Positions 24,968 to 34,485 of a DNA stretch of 64,000 nt are shown here, one piece after another. A model generated the notes under the pieces. That model made no database searches. It was not told the DNA's origin and saw only the letters and a list, made by a program, of their open reading frames with translations. This DNA comes from Streptomyces sp. P9-A4 (GTDB taxonomy: Bacteria; Actinomycetota; Actinomycetes; Streptomycetales; Streptomycetaceae), in NCBI RefSeq assembly GCF_036634195.1, contig NZ_JAZIFY010000001.1, positions 1,250,501-1,314,500 of the forward strand. Reading direction: 5' to 3'. The position numbers were made by a program, and so were the translations under genes. Within the stretch, counting starts at the first letter, position 1. The number at the start of each line of letters is the position of its first letter.

Positions 24968-25917
24968 TCGCCCTCGTACGCGGCGAGCGCGGCGGCCGCC
25001 GCCGTCCTCGCGTTGTCCGCGAGCTCCTGCGGTGCGACGATCCGCCCGTCGCTGCCCAGCCGGAGCGCGAGCCGGCGCAGCGAGGCCGGGTCGGGGGTGC
25101 GCAGGGTGATCCGCAGCCCGCCGCCGGTCAGCTCATCGGCCCGGTCGTGCGGGTAGTACTCGGCGACCCAGCGCCCGCCGGGACCGACCTCGACCACCAC
25201 CTCGGGGTCGTCGGCGGAGGGCTGGACGAGACCCGCGGAGAGGTCCCGCAGCTCCAGCTCCGGCGGCGCCGCGTGCTCGTCGAGGATGCGGATCTCGGCC
25301 ACCCGGTCGAGCCGGAAGGTGCGGCGCGCCTCGGAGAGCCGGCACCACGCCTCCATGTAGGTGTGGCCGACGGCGAACAGCCGGATCGGGTCGACCTCGC
25401 GCTCGGTGAGCTCGTCGCGCGCGGGCGAGTAGTAGCGCACCCACAGGCGCCGGCGCTCGGAGATCGCGCGGTCGACCTCGGCGAAGACCCCGCCCTCGGA
25501 CTCGAAGGTGACCGAGAGCCGGGAGCTGGCCCCGGCGGCCTCGCCGGCCGCGGTCTCCAGCTTCGCGGTCGCGCGCAGCAGCGCCTCCCGGTCGCTCTCG
25601 CGGAGCCCCGGCAGGGTGGCGACGGCGCGGGCGGCGACCAGGAGGGCGGTCGCCTCGTCCGCGGCGAGCCGCAGCGGAGCGGCGACGTCGTCCGGGTTGT
25701 GCCACCAGATCCGGTCGCCGTCGGTGTCGATGTCGAGGAGGTCGCCGCCGCGGAAGCTGGTGCCGCACATGGGCAGCACGTCCAGGTCGGAGATCAGCTC
25801 GTCCTCGGTGATCCCGAAGGCGCGCGCGACGTCGGCGACGTGGGCGCCGGGGCGCTCACGGAGGTAGGTGACGAGCGAGAGCATCCGCCTCGTCTGGTCG
25901 ATCGCGTTGGCAGCCAT
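24964..25917 (-). CDS. pafC: WYL-domain transcriptional regulator PafC
   Basis: A 317-residue protein of the PafC/YafY family: N-terminal winged HTH (RRMLSLVTYLRERPGAHVADVARAFGITEDELISDLDVL), then a WYL domain with RLWVRYYSPARDELTEREVDPIRLF and TYMEAWCRLSEARRTFRLDRV, and a C-terminal WCX extension. In mycobacteria PafB and PafC together activate RecA-independent DNA-damage genes, with the WYL domain responding to single-stranded DNA. The start ATG (AANAIDQTRR) lies 16 nt after pafB. The gene name follows the proteasome accessory factor locus, not proteasome function. Confidence 0.93.
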   Translation of the reverse strand: MAANAIDQTRRMLSLVTYLRERPGAHVADVARAFGITEDELISDLDVLPMCGTSFRGGDLLDIDTDGDRIWWHNPDDVAAPLRLAADEATALLVAARAVATLPGLRESDREALLRATAKLETAAGEAAGASSRLSVTFESEGGVFAEVDRAISERRRLWVRYYSPARDELTEREVDPIRLFAVGHTYMEAWCRLSEARRTFRLDRVAEIRILDEHAAPPELELRDLSAGLVQPSADDPEVVVEVGPGGRWVAEYYPHDRADELTGGGLRITLRTPDPASLRRLALRLGSDGRIVAPQELADNARTAAAAALAAYEGE

Positions 25918-25933
25918 GCGGTACGTCTCCCCC

Positions 25934-26890
25934 TCAGCCCTTGGCCACGGCGCGCAGCCGGTCCACCACATCGGCCCGCAGATCGGCGGGTTCCAGTACG
26001 ACGACATCGGGGCCGAACTCGACGAGCCAGGCGTCGAGCCCGTGCCCGTACGGGATCTCCAGCTCGTCCCAGCCGCCGGCTCCCTCGCTCACGGACTGGG
26101 CGCGGGCCCGCAGCGGGTAGCCGCAGCCGGTACGCAGCCGGATGCGGGCCGAGCGGGTCGCGGTCTCCCCCGCCCAGCTCTCCACCGTCTCGCGGACCGT
26201 GACGACGTCGGGCACGGGCGCGGTGAAGGCGCCGGCCCGGGAGCGGACCTTGCCGGTGATACGGGAGAGGCGGAAGACGCGCTCGGCGCGGCGCTCGCGG
26301 TCCCAGCCCGCCAGGTACCAGTGGCCGCGCCAGCATTCGAGGGTCCAGGGTTCGACCTGGCGGCTCTCGGGGCGGGCGGCGTTGGCCTTGCGGTAGTCGA
26401 AGACGACGGGGCGGCGGTCGCGGCAGGCCAGCATGAGCGGTTCGAAGGCGGCCTCGTGGACCGGGATGCGGGGTTCGAGGGCGCTGGGCTGGGTGTCGTA
26501 CGAGTCCTCCGCCTCGGGCATCCCGGCGGCGCGGAGCTTCTGGAGCGCGCCGCTGGCGGCTCCGGCGAGGCGGGCCTGCTGCCAGACCTTGGCGGCGAGG
26601 CCGAGTGCGGCGGCCTCCTCGGCGTCGAGGGTGATGGCGGGCAGCCGGTTGGAGTCGCGGCGGGCGAGGTAGCCCGTCTCGCCCTCCAGGTTCTCCACGG
26701 TCTCGATGACGAGGCCGAGCTCGCGGAGGTCGTCCTTGTCGCGCTCGAACATGCGGTTGAAGGCATCGTCGCCGCCGGCTTCGAGATAGGCCTCGATGGA
26801 GCCGCGGAGCTCACGCTTGCTGAGGGGGCGGCGCGTGCCGAGCAGGCACAGCGCGAGATTCATCAGCCGCTCGGACTTGGCAATCGCCAT
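25934..26890 (-). CDS. pafB: WYL-domain transcriptional regulator PafB
   Basis: A 318-residue partner of PafC with the same layout: HTH at residues ~5-75 (ERLMNLALCLLGTRRPLSKRELRG, DKDDLRELGLVIE), WYL domain at ~145-225 (PVVFDYRKANAARPESRQVEPWTLECWRGHWYLAGWDRER) and WCX at the end. It acts as a PafB-PafC heterodimer in the actinobacterial DNA-damage response. ATG start. First gene of a pafB-pafC-zinc-ribbon-membrane-protein group, isolated from the upstream FKBP gene by a strong terminator. Confidence 0.94.
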   Translation of the reverse strand: MAIAKSERLMNLALCLLGTRRPLSKRELRGSIEAYLEAGGDDAFNRMFERDKDDLRELGLVIETVENLEGETGYLARRDSNRLPAITLDAEEAAALGLAAKVWQQARLAGAASGALQKLRAAGMPEAEDSYDTQPSALEPRIPVHEAAFEPLMLACRDRRPVVFDYRKANAARPESRQVEPWTLECWRGHWYLAGWDRERRAERVFRLSRITGKVRSRAGAFTAPVPDVVTVRETVESWAGETATRSARIRLRTGCGYPLRARAQSVSEGAGGWDELEIPYGHGLDAWLVEFGPDVVVLEPADLRADVVDRLRAVAKG

Positions 26891-26966
26891 CGAAGCCCTG
26901 CACCTCTTCCGCCCGATCCGGTTCTCGACGTCCGACCGTACCGCCCCGGGGTGTCGGCGCCAAAGC

Positions 26967-27000
26967 CGAGGACCCCCGCCGTGGAGGGCGGGGGTCCTCG
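26967..27000 (-). terminator. Terminator between FKBP gene and pafB
   Basis: Perfect 14-bp stem CGAGGACCCCCGCC / GGCGGGGGTCCTCG with a 6-nt loop, 44 nt after the FKBP stop. It separates the FKBP transcripts from pafBC. Confidence 0.8.
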
Positions 27001-27043
27001 GGTCACCCGATCCGGCCGGACTCAGGTCCGCCCGGGCACCGGG

Positions 27044-27424
27044 TCAGCGCTTCTTCACGGCCACGAGGTCGCAGACGAAGATCAGCGTCTCGCCCGGGGC
27101 GATGGCGCCGCCGGCGCCGCGGTCGCCGTAGGCGAGGTCCGCGGGGATGATCAGCTGGCGGCGACCGCCGACCTTCATGCCCTGGACGCCCTGGTCCCAG
27201 CCCTTGATGACCTGACCGGCGCCGAGGTTGAAGTCGAGCGCGGTCCCGCGGTTCCAGGAGGCGTCGAACTCCTCACCGGTGGAGAAGGCCACACCCACGT
27301 AGTGGACCTTGACGAAGTCACCGGCGGCGGCGACCTCTCCGTCGCCCTCCCAGATGTCCTTGATCTCCAGGTCCTTCGGCGGCTCGCCGCCCGGGAAGTC
27401 GATCTCGGGCTTCTCGATGCTCAC
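27044..27424 (-). CDS. FKBP-type peptidyl-prolyl cis-trans isomerase, cytoplasmic
   Basis: A 126-residue single-domain FKBP that speeds proline isomerisation in protein folding. The core is VKVHYVGVAFSTGEEFDASWNRGTALDFNLGAGQVIKGWDQGVQGMKVGGRRQLIIPADLAYG, complete with the FK506-site residues (Y, D, F, V-I, W, Y). No signal peptide. GTG start (VSIEKPE) was preferred over an ATG 15 nt upstream because AGGAG sits seven bases before the GTG, within the longer reading. It follows the lipoprotein FKBP by 59 nt. Confidence 0.94.
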   Translation of the reverse strand: MSIEKPEIDFPGGEPPKDLEIKDIWEGDGEVAAAGDFVKVHYVGVAFSTGEEFDASWNRGTALDFNLGAGQVIKGWDQGVQGMKVGGRRQLIIPADLAYGDRGAGGAIAPGETLIFVCDLVAVKKR

Positions 27425-27483
27425 TGAACTGCTCCTCATACTGAATGCTGCGCACGATGACGATCCGCGCGGTCGGGACAGTC

Positions 27484-28422
27484 TTACATCTTCGTCAGGA
27501 TGTCCACGGCGAACACCAGCGTGGAGTTCTTCGGGATGCCCTGCTGCTCCTTGTCGCCGAAGGCCTCGGACGGCGGGGCGACGATGAGGACGCGGCTGCC
27601 GATCTTCTTGCCGACGAGACCGTCCTTGAGGCCCTTCAGCGTGAGCTGCTCGAGGGGGAAGTTCGCGGGCTTCCCGGTGGTGTACGTCGAGTCGAAGACC
27701 TTGCCGTCCTTCCAGAGGGCGGCGACGTAGTTCACGACCACGGTGTCGGTGGCCTTCACGGCCTCACCCTTGGACTCGAGCACGTAGTTCGAGACGAGCT
27801 TGGTCGGCGGGTCGACCTTGGGGACGGTCAGCGTGGGCGCCTTGCCGTCGGTGTTGGTCCCGACCTTCGGCAGGTCCTTGTTGTCCTGGGCGACCGGGGT
27901 GCCGGTGGCGGACTTCGGGATCGTGACGGCCTTCAGGATGTCCACGACGAAGACGAGGGTGGCATTCGGCTTGATGTCGCCCTGGCCCTGCGCGCCGTAA
28001 CCGAGCTCCGGCGGGATGCCGATCTCGATGCGGCTGCCGACCTTCTGGCCTTCGAGGCCCTGGTCCCAGCCCTTGATGACCTGGCCGGCGCCGAGGGTCA
28101 GGTCGAAGGGCTTGCCGCGGTCGAAGCTGTTGTCGAAGGGGGTGGTGGAGTCCCAGGCCTGGCCCAGGTAGTTCACCGAGAGCGCGTCGCCCTTCTTCGT
28201 CACCGCGCCCTTGCCCTCGCTGATGACGTTGACCTTGAGTTCCTTGGGCGGGTCGCCCTCGCCCTTCGCGAGGGTCGGTTTCTCCCCGAACTTCTCACCC
28301 GCGGTGATGGCGGGCAGTCCGTTCTTCATCGAGGCGGAATCGGAGCCCTTGGTGTCGCTGCCGCACGCCGCTGTCGAGAGCAGCAGCAGCGGGACGACGA
28401 GAAGGCCGGCAAGTCGGCGCAC
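27484..28422 (-). CDS. FKBP-type peptidyl-prolyl isomerase lipoprotein with two FKBP domains
   Basis: A 312-residue extracytoplasmic folding factor. The signal peptide RRLAGLLVVPLLLLSTAAC ends in lipobox STAAC, so it should be anchored outside the membrane. The first FKBP domain (~residues 75-170) is complete: LGAGQVIKGWDQGLEGQKVGS. The second (~200-310) is degenerate, with TYTTGKPANFPLEQLTLKGLKDGLVGKKIGSR lacking the typical KGWD core, so it may be a chaperone domain only. GTG start with GAGGA upstream. Lies between pafA and the cytoplasmic FKBP on the same strand. Confidence 0.93.
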   Translation of the reverse strand: MRRLAGLLVVPLLLLSTAACGSDTKGSDSASMKNGLPAITAGEKFGEKPTLAKGEGDPPKELKVNVISEGKGAVTKKGDALSVNYLGQAWDSTTPFDNSFDRGKPFDLTLGAGQVIKGWDQGLEGQKVGSRIEIGIPPELGYGAQGQGDIKPNATLVFVVDILKAVTIPKSATGTPVAQDNKDLPKVGTNTDGKAPTLTVPKVDPPTKLVSNYVLESKGEAVKATDTVVVNYVAALWKDGKVFDSTYTTGKPANFPLEQLTLKGLKDGLVGKKIGSRVLIVAPPSEAFGDKEQQGIPKNSTLVFAVDILTKM

Positions 28423-28537
28423 GTGTTCCTCAGATCTCAGACGGCACAGTAGTTGTGCCGACACTCTAGGGGACCCTCCTGTCACGTCGAGGGCCCCGCA
28501 CGCCAAACGTGCGGGACCCTCGGCCGGTATGACCTGC

Positions 28538-29899
28538 TTACATTCCGGCGATCAGCTTTTCGACCCGGTCGTCGACGGAGCGGAACGGGTCCTTGCACAA
28601 CACCGTGCGCTGCGCCTGGTCGTTCAGCTTGAGGTGGACCCAGTCGACGGTGAAGTCCCGCCGCTGCTCCTGGGCGCGGCGGATGAAGTCGCCGCGGAGC
28701 CGGGCCCGAGTGGTCTGCGGGGGCACCGACTTGCCCTCGAAGATCTTCAGGTCGTTGCAGATCCGGGCCGCCTGCCCGTTCTTCTGCAGCAGGTAGTAGA
28801 GCCCACGACGGCGGTGGATGTCGTGGTAGGCGAGGTCTATCTGCGCGACCCTCGGGTTGGACATGGTCATGTTGTGCTTGGCCCGGTAGCGCTCGATGAG
28901 CCGGTGCTTCATGACCCAGTCGATCTCGGTCTCGATGCGGTCGAGCCGCTCGCTCTCGATCGCGTCGAGCGTACGGCCCCACAGCTCCAGGACCTGGGCC
29001 ACGGTGCCGTTCCGGATGCCGCGGCGGTCGACGAAGTCGACGGCCTTCTCGTAGTACTCGCGCTGGACTTCGAGGGCCGAGGCCTCCCGGCCGCTGGCGA
29101 GCCTGACCTTGCGCTGCCCGGTGATGTCGTGGCTGACCTCACGGATGGCCCGGATCGGGTTCTCCAGGGTCAGGTCGCGCATCACGGTGCCGGCCTCGAT
29201 CATGCGCAGCACCAGGTCGGTGGCGCCGACCTTGAGCAGCATGGTCGTCTCGGACATGTTCGAGTCGCCGACGATGACATGGAGCCGGCGGTAGCGCTCG
29301 GCGTCGGCGTGCGGCTCGTCCCTGGTGTTGATGATGGGCCGCGAGCGGGTGGTGGCGGAGCTGACGCCCTCCCAGATGTGCTCGGCACGCTGGGAGACGC
29401 AGAACACCGCGCCCCGAGGGGTCTGGAGGACCTTTCCCGCGCCACAGATGAGCTGCCGGGTGACGAGGAACGGAATGAGGATGTCCGCGAGCCGGGAGAA
29501 CTCCCCGTGGCGGGCGACGAGATAGTTCTCGTGGCAGCCGTAGGAGTTTCCGGCCGAGTCGGTGTTGTTCTTGAAGAGGTAGACGTCGCCCGCGATTCCC
29601 TCCTCGTGCAGGCGGCGTTCGGCGTCGACGAGCAGGCCCTCGAGAATGCGCTCGCCGGCCTTGTCGTGGGTGACCAGTTCGGTCACGTTGTCGCATTCCG
29701 GCGTTGCGTATTCCGGATGCGATCCCACGTCCAGGTACAGGCGGGCGCCGTTCCGCAGGAAGACATTGCTGCTGCGGCCCCATGACACGACACGGCGGAA
29801 GAGGTAGCGCGCCACTTCGTCAGGAGACAGTCGGCGCTGTCCCCTGAACGTGCACGTGACGCCGTACTCGTTCTCCAGCCCGAAAATGCGGCGGTCCAT
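28538..29899 (-). CDS. pafA: Pup-protein ligase PafA
   Basis: A 453-residue carboxylate-amine ligase related to glutamine synthetase. It phosphorylates the C-terminal glutamate of Pup and joins it to substrate lysines. The N-terminus [13 protein letters not shown] begins the ATP-grip strand with metal-binding glutamates. [15 protein letters not shown] contains the catalytic base aspartate (residue 57 here, Asp64 in C. glutamicum). [17 protein letters not shown] and [25 protein letters not shown] are shared with Dop. ATG start. It is separated from the proteasome core genes by an MFS/LacI pair. Confidence 0.97.
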   Translation of the reverse strand: MDRRIFGLENEYGVTCTFRGQRRLSPDEVARYLFRRVVSWGRSSNVFLRNGARLYLDVGSHPEYATPECDNVTELVTHDKAGERILEGLLVDAERRLHEEGIAGDVYLFKNNTDSAGNSYGCHENYLVARHGEFSRLADILIPFLVTRQLICGAGKVLQTPRGAVFCVSQRAEHIWEGVSSATTRSRPIINTRDEPHADAERYRRLHVIVGDSNMSETTMLLKVGATDLVLRMIEAGTVMRDLTLENPIRAIREVSHDITGQRKVRLASGREASALEVQREYYEKAVDFVDRRGIRNGTVAQVLELWGRTLDAIESERLDRIETEIDWVMKHRLIERYRAKHNMTMSNPRVAQIDLAYHDIHRRRGLYYLLQKNGQAARICNDLKIFEGKSVPPQTTRARLRGDFIRRAQEQRRDFTVDWVHLKLNDQAQRTVLCKDPFRSVDDRVEKLIAGM

Positions 29900-29968
29900 G
29901 TCTGAACATTACGCCTGAGGGCCTGTGCTGAAACCGGGTTGGGCGTTCCCGTTTCGATCATTTTCCGA

Positions 29969-31249
29969 TCAGTGCGTGTTCTTTTCCCCGTGTACGGCGG
30001 CGGGGGCGGTCGCGCCCCCGGCGTGTCGCGCGTCGGTCACAGGCGTGTCGGAACCGGTGGGAGCGCCGAGGACACGGCCGGTGGCGACGAGGACGAGGAG
30101 GGCGACCAGGCCGCCCGCACCCGCGACGGCGAACCCGGTCGCCGTTCCGGCCAGTTCGACGGCGGGTCCCGCGACGGCGGAGCCGAGGGCCGAGCCGACG
30201 CCGAAGGTGGTGACCAGCCAGGAGAAGGCCTCGGTGACGGTGCCGCGCGGCGCGTGCCGGTCGACGACGATGAAGGCGCAGGCGAGGACGGGGGCCAGGA
30301 AGACGCCGGAGAGCACCGAGAGGGCCGTCATGGCGACGGGACCCGGGGTGAGCGCCAGCGGCAGGTAGCAGACCGCCAGGAGCAGCACGAGGACGCGCAG
30401 CCGCCGCTCGGGCGCTCCGGCCCACGGCCGGGCCCCGTAGACGACCCCGCCAAGGAGCGCGCCGAGGCCGAGGGCGGCCATCAGCCAGCCGTAGACGGCA
30501 GGGGTGCCCAGGTCGTCGGCGTAGGCGACGGCGGCGACGGTGATGGAGCCGAGGGCGAGGCCGACGAAGAAGAACGAGCCGAGCAGGGCGAGCAGCCCCG
30601 GGGAGCGCAGGGCGCCCAGCCAGTGGGCCTCCCGGGGCGCGGAGCGCCAGGTGCGGGAGGGCTCCGAGAGCACGACGGAGAGGGCGCCGAGGACGCCGAG
30701 CAGGTTGATGACGAGCAGGGCCGCCGCGGGCGACCACAGGGAGACGAGGAGGGTCAGCAGCAGCGGGCCTGCCGTGAACATGACCTCCTGCGCCACCGCG
30801 TCCAGGGCGTACGCCCGGTGGACCCGGTCCTCGCGGCCCAGGACGCTCGGCCACAGGGCGCGCAGTCCGCCCTCCAGGGGCGGTGTGAAGAGCCCGGCGA
30901 GCACGACGGCCGCGTAGGCGAGGGGGAGGTTGCCGATGCCGGTCAGGGCGAGCAGGGCCATGCCGACGGCGGAGAGCACCGCGGCGGGCAGCTGGACCCG
31001 GGGCTGGCCCTTGAGGTCGACGGCACGGCCGAGGAGGGGCTGGCCGAGGGCGGTGGCGACGCCGTAGGCGGCGATGAGGCCGCCGGCGAGGGTGTAGCTG
31101 CCGCCCTGGTCGCGGACGAAGAGGGTGATGGCGATGGGGCCGACGCCGTTGGGAAGGCGCCCGAGGAGGGTCCCGGCGAGCAACCGGGCCGCGTGGGGCG
31201 CCCGGAGTATGTCGCGATAGCCGCCGTGCGCCGGGGCCTCGGTGGCCAT
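29969..31249 (-). CDS. Major facilitator superfamily transporter
   Basis: A 426-residue membrane protein with about twelve hydrophobic segments and a long charged tail. A first-half MFS loop is recognisable in GQPLLGRAVDLKGQPRVQL (G-x-x-x-D-x-x-G-x-x). The start ATG (ATEAPAHGG) was chosen because upstream codons are an unsupported extension through the operator. Divergent from a LacI-type gene across a 27-bp palindrome, so likely repressed by it. The transported compound is unknown; efflux of a small organic compound is the default guess. Confidence 0.88.
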   Translation of the reverse strand: MATEAPAHGGYRDILRAPHAARLLAGTLLGRLPNGVGPIAITLFVRDQGGSYTLAGGLIAAYGVATALGQPLLGRAVDLKGQPRVQLPAAVLSAVGMALLALTGIGNLPLAYAAVVLAGLFTPPLEGGLRALWPSVLGREDRVHRAYALDAVAQEVMFTAGPLLLTLLVSLWSPAAALLVINLLGVLGALSVVLSEPSRTWRSAPREAHWLGALRSPGLLALLGSFFFVGLALGSITVAAVAYADDLGTPAVYGWLMAALGLGALLGGVVYGARPWAGAPERRLRVLVLLLAVCYLPLALTPGPVAMTALSVLSGVFLAPVLACAFIVVDRHAPRGTVTEAFSWLVTTFGVGSALGSAVAGPAVELAGTATGFAVAGAGGLVALLVLVATGRVLGAPTGSDTPVTDARHAGGATAPAAVHGEKNTH

Positions 31250-31284
31250 GTGGTCTCCCCTCGCCTCGGCCGCCGCCGAAGTTT

Positions 31285-31311
31285 TACGTATAACGTCAGG
31301 CGTCATACGTA
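31285..31311. promoter_or_regulatory. 27-bp palindrome, candidate LacI-family operator
   Basis: Arms TACGTATAACGTC and GGCGTCATACGTA match at 11 of 13 positions around a central A. It lies 35 nt from the MFS start and 83 nt from the LacI gene start, the expected position for a shared operator. Confidence 0.65.
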
Positions 31312-31394
31312 CCATGTCGGCTGTACGCGGGTCCACCCCGCGACCGGCCCGGGGCCCTTCCCCGGGACCGTCACCGTCCGACGCGGAGGCTTCA

Positions 31395-32411
31395 GTGCAG
31401 ACCCCGGAGCCGCTCGGCGGCACCCGTCCCACCAGCCGGGACGTCGCACGCACGGCCGGCGTCTCGCAGGCCACCGTCTCCCTCGTGCTCGGCGACAAGT
31501 GGCGCGGGCGGGTCTCCGAGCGCACCGCCGGGACCGTCCGCGAGGCCGCCAGGGAGCTGGGCTACCGGCCCAACCTCGCCGCCCGCAACCTGCGCCTCGG
31601 CCGCACCCGCACGGCCATGCTGGTCGTCCCCGCCCTCACCAACGAGTTCTTCGCCCACGTCTACACCGGCGCCGCCGCCGCGGCGGCCCGGCAGGGCTTC
31701 GGCGTGGTCCTCTACCCCTCCCCCGACGGCCTCGCCCCCGCGCGGGACCCCTTCGCCTCCGCGCAGGCCGCACTCGACGGCGTGATCGCCTCCTCGATGG
31801 CCGCCGACGCGCTGGAGGCCTTCCGGGGCAGCGACCTCCCGCTCGTCATGCTCGACAGCGACCCTGCCGCCCCCGGCGCCGCGCATGTGAACCTCGACGT
31901 CGCCGACGGGATGCGCAAGGTCACCGGCCACCTGCTCGGCCTCGGCCACCGCCGCTTCCTGCACCTGGCGTCCGCCGCCCCGTCCTGGACCTTCGACGTG
32001 CGGGCCGCCGCACTGGCCGACGCCCTGCGCGGGACGGAGGTGCGCACCGTACGGTCGCCGTTGAACGTCGCGGACGCCTGGGAGGCCGCGAGCCTCGCCC
32101 TGGCCGCCCCCGGGCCCCGGCCCACCGCGGTGATCTGCGACGACGACATCCTCGCGGTCGGCGTCGTCAAGGCCGCCCGTCGGCTCGGGCTGCGGGTCCC
32201 CGAGGACCTGTCGGTCACCGGCTTCGACGACATGGCCCTGGCCACGGTGGTCGAGCCCGAGCTCACCACGGTCCGGCTGCCCGCCGAGGAGTTCGGCAGG
32301 CGGGGCATGGAGGCGCTGCTCGCCGTTCTCGCGGGCGAACCGGCGCAGTCGGACGCGCTCCCCGTCACCCTGGTCACCCGGGGCTCCACGGGGCCCGCAG
32401 CGACGCGCTGA
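31395..32411 (+). CDS. LacI family transcriptional regulator
   Basis: A 338-residue regulator. The LacI HTH (TSRDVARTAGVSQATVSLVLGDKWRGRVSERTAGTVREAARELGYRPN, with hinge AARNLRLGRTRTAMLVV) is followed by a periplasmic-binding-protein-like effector domain (CDDDILAVGVVKAARRLGLRVPEDLSVTGFDDM). The GTG at 31395 was preferred because GGAGG precedes it at ideal spacing; an ATG at 31314 would add an unconserved tail. It likely represses the divergent MFS gene in response to the transported compound. Followed by a repeat tract and a strong terminator. Confidence 0.92.
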   Translation: MQTPEPLGGTRPTSRDVARTAGVSQATVSLVLGDKWRGRVSERTAGTVREAARELGYRPNLAARNLRLGRTRTAMLVVPALTNEFFAHVYTGAAAAAARQGFGVVLYPSPDGLAPARDPFASAQAALDGVIASSMAADALEAFRGSDLPLVMLDSDPAAPGAAHVNLDVADGMRKVTGHLLGLGHRRFLHLASAAPSWTFDVRAAALADALRGTEVRTVRSPLNVADAWEAASLALAAPGPRPTAVICDDDILAVGVVKAARRLGLRVPEDLSVTGFDDMALATVVEPELTTVRLPAEEFGRRGMEALLAVLAGEPAQSDALPVTLVTRGSTGPAATR

Positions 32412-32440
32412 GCCCCTTCGGCGCACGGGTGGGCACCCTG

Positions 32441-32595
32441 ATGCGTACGGGGGCCCGGCGTGCGTACGGGGTGGCACCCGGATACGTACGGGTGGCACCG
32501 GCGTGCGCACGGATGGCGCGCGCCACGGACGTACGAGTGACACCTGGCGTGCGTTCGGATGGCGCCCGCCACGGACGTACGCGTGGTGCCCGGTA
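32441..32595. repeat. Degenerate TGCGTACGGG repeats, including a near-duplicate 45-nt unit
   Basis: Units starting TRCGYACGG recur every 19-27 nt downstream of the LacI gene. Two adjacent copies of a 45-nt unit (from about 32503 and 32548: TGCG-Y-W-CGGATGGCGC, then CCACGGACGTACG) are nearly identical. No coding sequence. Confidence 0.75.
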
Positions 32596-32639
32596 CGCCG
32601 GAGGGGGCCGGGTCACGACGGACCCGGCCCCCTCCGGCG
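32596..32639. terminator. Bidirectional terminator between LacI gene and prcA
   Basis: Perfect 19-bp stem CGCCGGAGGGGGCCGGGTC with its complement, 6-nt loop, between convergent genes. It can end transcripts from both sides. Confidence 0.85.
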
Positions 32640-32684
32640 GTGCTTCACCCCTCCGGGAAGCGTTCGCGCTCCCCGGGAGCGGTG

Positions 32685-33437
32685 CTACTCCTCGGGAGCC
32701 TCGTCGGAGGGCTCGTCCGTCTTCGCCGCCGCCGCGTTGTCCGCCTCCAGGAGGCGGGACAGCTGACGGCCGACGATCCGCTTGAACTTGCGCTGCTGCG
32801 GGCGGGTGCGGTCGAGGACCGCCACCTCCAGGCGCTCCGCGGGGATCTCCCGCTCGGTGCCGTTGGTGTCCCGCGAGAGCGCCTGCACGGCCAGCTTCAG
32901 GGCCTCGGCCAGGGACATGCCGTCCCGGTGGCGCTGGTCCAGGAAGGTGCCGATCTGCTCGGCGTTGCCGCCGACCGCGACCGAGCCGTGCTCGTCGACG
33001 ATCGACCCGTCGTGCGGCAGCCGGTAGATCTGGTCGCCGGCCGGCTCGGTGCCGACCTCCGCGACGACCAGCTCCACCTCGTACGGCTTCTCCCCCGCGC
33101 TGGAGAAGATCGTGCCCAGCGTCTGGGCGTAGACGTTGGCCAGGCCGCGCGCGGTGACGTCGTCGCGGTCGTAGGTGTAGCCCCGCAGGTCGGCGTAGCG
33201 CACGCCGCCGATGCGGAGGTTCTCGTACTCGTTGTACTTGCCGGCGGCGGCGAAGCCGATCCGGTCGTAGATCTCGCTGAACTTGTGCAGTGCGCGCGAC
33301 GGGTTCTCGCCGACGAAGACGATGCCGTCGGTGTACTGGAGGACGACGAGGCTGCGGCCTCGGGCGATGCCCTTGCGGGCGTACTCCGCCCGGTCGGCCA
33401 TGGCCTGCTGGGGTGAGACGTAGAACGGAGTGGACAC
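32685..33437 (-). CDS. prcA: Proteasome alpha subunit PrcA
   Basis: A 250-residue alpha subunit forming the outer rings of the 20S proteasome. The N-terminus ([44 protein letters not shown]) acts as the gate. The conserved fold continues with [24 protein letters not shown] and [20 protein letters not shown]. The C-terminal tail is acidic and alanine-rich ([20 protein letters not shown]), the part known to be trimmed or modified in streptomycetes. GTG start, 46 nt after prcB. Not catalytic; it docks the ARC ATPase through its surface pockets. Confidence 0.97.
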   Translation of the reverse strand: MSTPFYVSPQQAMADRAEYARKGIARGRSLVVLQYTDGIVFVGENPSRALHKFSEIYDRIGFAAAGKYNEYENLRIGGVRYADLRGYTYDRDDVTARGLANVYAQTLGTIFSSAGEKPYEVELVVAEVGTEPAGDQIYRLPHDGSIVDEHGSVAVGGNAEQIGTFLDQRHRDGMSLAEALKLAVQALSRDTNGTEREIPAERLEVAVLDRTRPQQRKFKRIVGRQLSRLLEADNAAAAKTDEPSDEAPEE

Positions 33438-33483
33438 CGGCGGTCCGTCCCTTTCTTCTGGGCTTCTGTCGGGCGACGAGTGG

Positions 33484-34323
33484 TCAGAGCAGGGCGGCGC
33501 GCGGCCCGTCGGGCTCTTCGAGTCGCCGCTCGGTGATCGACCGGGCCAGCGCGGAGGACTCAGCCTCGGTGAGCCTGCGGTAGCCCTCGTCCGTGATGAC
33601 CGTGACGATCGGGAAGATCCGGCGCGCCATGTCCGGACCGCCGGTCGCCGAGTCGTCGTCCGCCGCGTCGTAGAGCGCCTGCACGACCAGCGTGGTGGCC
33701 TCCTGCTCGGTCAGGTCGGCGCGGTAGAGCTTCTTCATCGAGCCGCGCGCGAAGATCGAGCCGGAGCCAGTGGCGGCGTACCCGTGCTCCTCGGAGCGGC
33801 CGCCGGTCACGTCGTAGGAGAAGATCCGGCCCTTCTCCTTGCCCTCGTCCCAGCCCGCGAAGAGCGGCACGACGGCGAGACCCTGCATGGCCATGCCCAG
33901 GTTGCCCCGGATCATGGTGGAGAGGCGGTTCGCCTTGCCCTCCAGGGAGAGCGTGACGCCCTCCACCTTCTCGAAGTGCTCCAGCTCCAGCTGGAACAGC
34001 TTGACCATCTCCACGGCGAGACCGGCGGTGCCGGCGATGCCGACGGCGGAGAACTCGTCGGCCGGGAAGACCTTCTCGATGTCCCGCTGCGCGATCATGT
34101 TCCCCATGGTGGCCCGCCGGTCACCGGCGAGCACGACCCCACCGGGGAACGTGGCCGCGACGATCGTCGTCCCGTGCGGGGCCTGGACGATCCCCTCGGG
34201 CAGCTTCCGTCCGCCCGGCAGCAGCTCCGGCGAGTGGTCCGCCAGAAAGTCGATGAACGAGGACGAGCCCGGCGTCAGGAAGGCCGCCGGCAGACGCCCG
34301 GTACTACGAGGGTTGGCTTCCAC
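33484..34323 (-). CDS. prcB: Proteasome beta subunit PrcB
   Basis: A 279-residue precursor of the catalytic beta subunit. A 51-residue propeptide ends in APHG, after which Thr52 (TTIVAATF) becomes the N-terminal nucleophile on self-cleavage. Asp and Lys partners lie in [29 protein letters not shown] gives a typical C-terminal element. GTG start with AAGGA upstream; an earlier frame is unlikely. It begins 162 nt after the pup stop, beyond a 13-bp hairpin, and precedes prcA. Confidence 0.97.
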   Translation of the reverse strand: MEANPRSTGRLPAAFLTPGSSSFIDFLADHSPELLPGGRKLPEGIVQAPHGTTIVAATFPGGVVLAGDRRATMGNMIAQRDIEKVFPADEFSAVGIAGTAGLAVEMVKLFQLELEHFEKVEGVTLSLEGKANRLSTMIRGNLGMAMQGLAVVPLFAGWDEGKEKGRIFSYDVTGGRSEEHGYAATGSGSIFARGSMKKLYRADLTEQEATTLVVQALYDAADDDSATGGPDMARRIFPIVTVITDEGYRRLTEAESSALARSITERRLEEPDGPRAALL

Positions 34324-34420
34324 GCGATTCCTTCCGGGTGGGAGATTCGGCCCGCCGTGCGGAGCACCGGCCGATCTTGAATGCTGTGCACGGACCTTAC
34401 CCGTGCCACCGCTTGTCATC

Positions 34421-34461
34421 CGTCCCCGGAGCCACGGGCTTTCTCCGGGGCTCCGGGGACG
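34421..34461 (-). terminator. Hairpin between pup and prcB (terminator or attenuator)
   Basis: Stem CGTCCCCGGAGCC / GGCTCCGGGGACG (13 bp) with a 15-nt loop, starting 25 nt after the pup stop. No U-tract. It could make pup mRNA more abundant than prcBA by partial termination. Confidence 0.6.
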
Positions 34462-34485
34462 GAGGACTACAGGCGTGTGAGGCGG

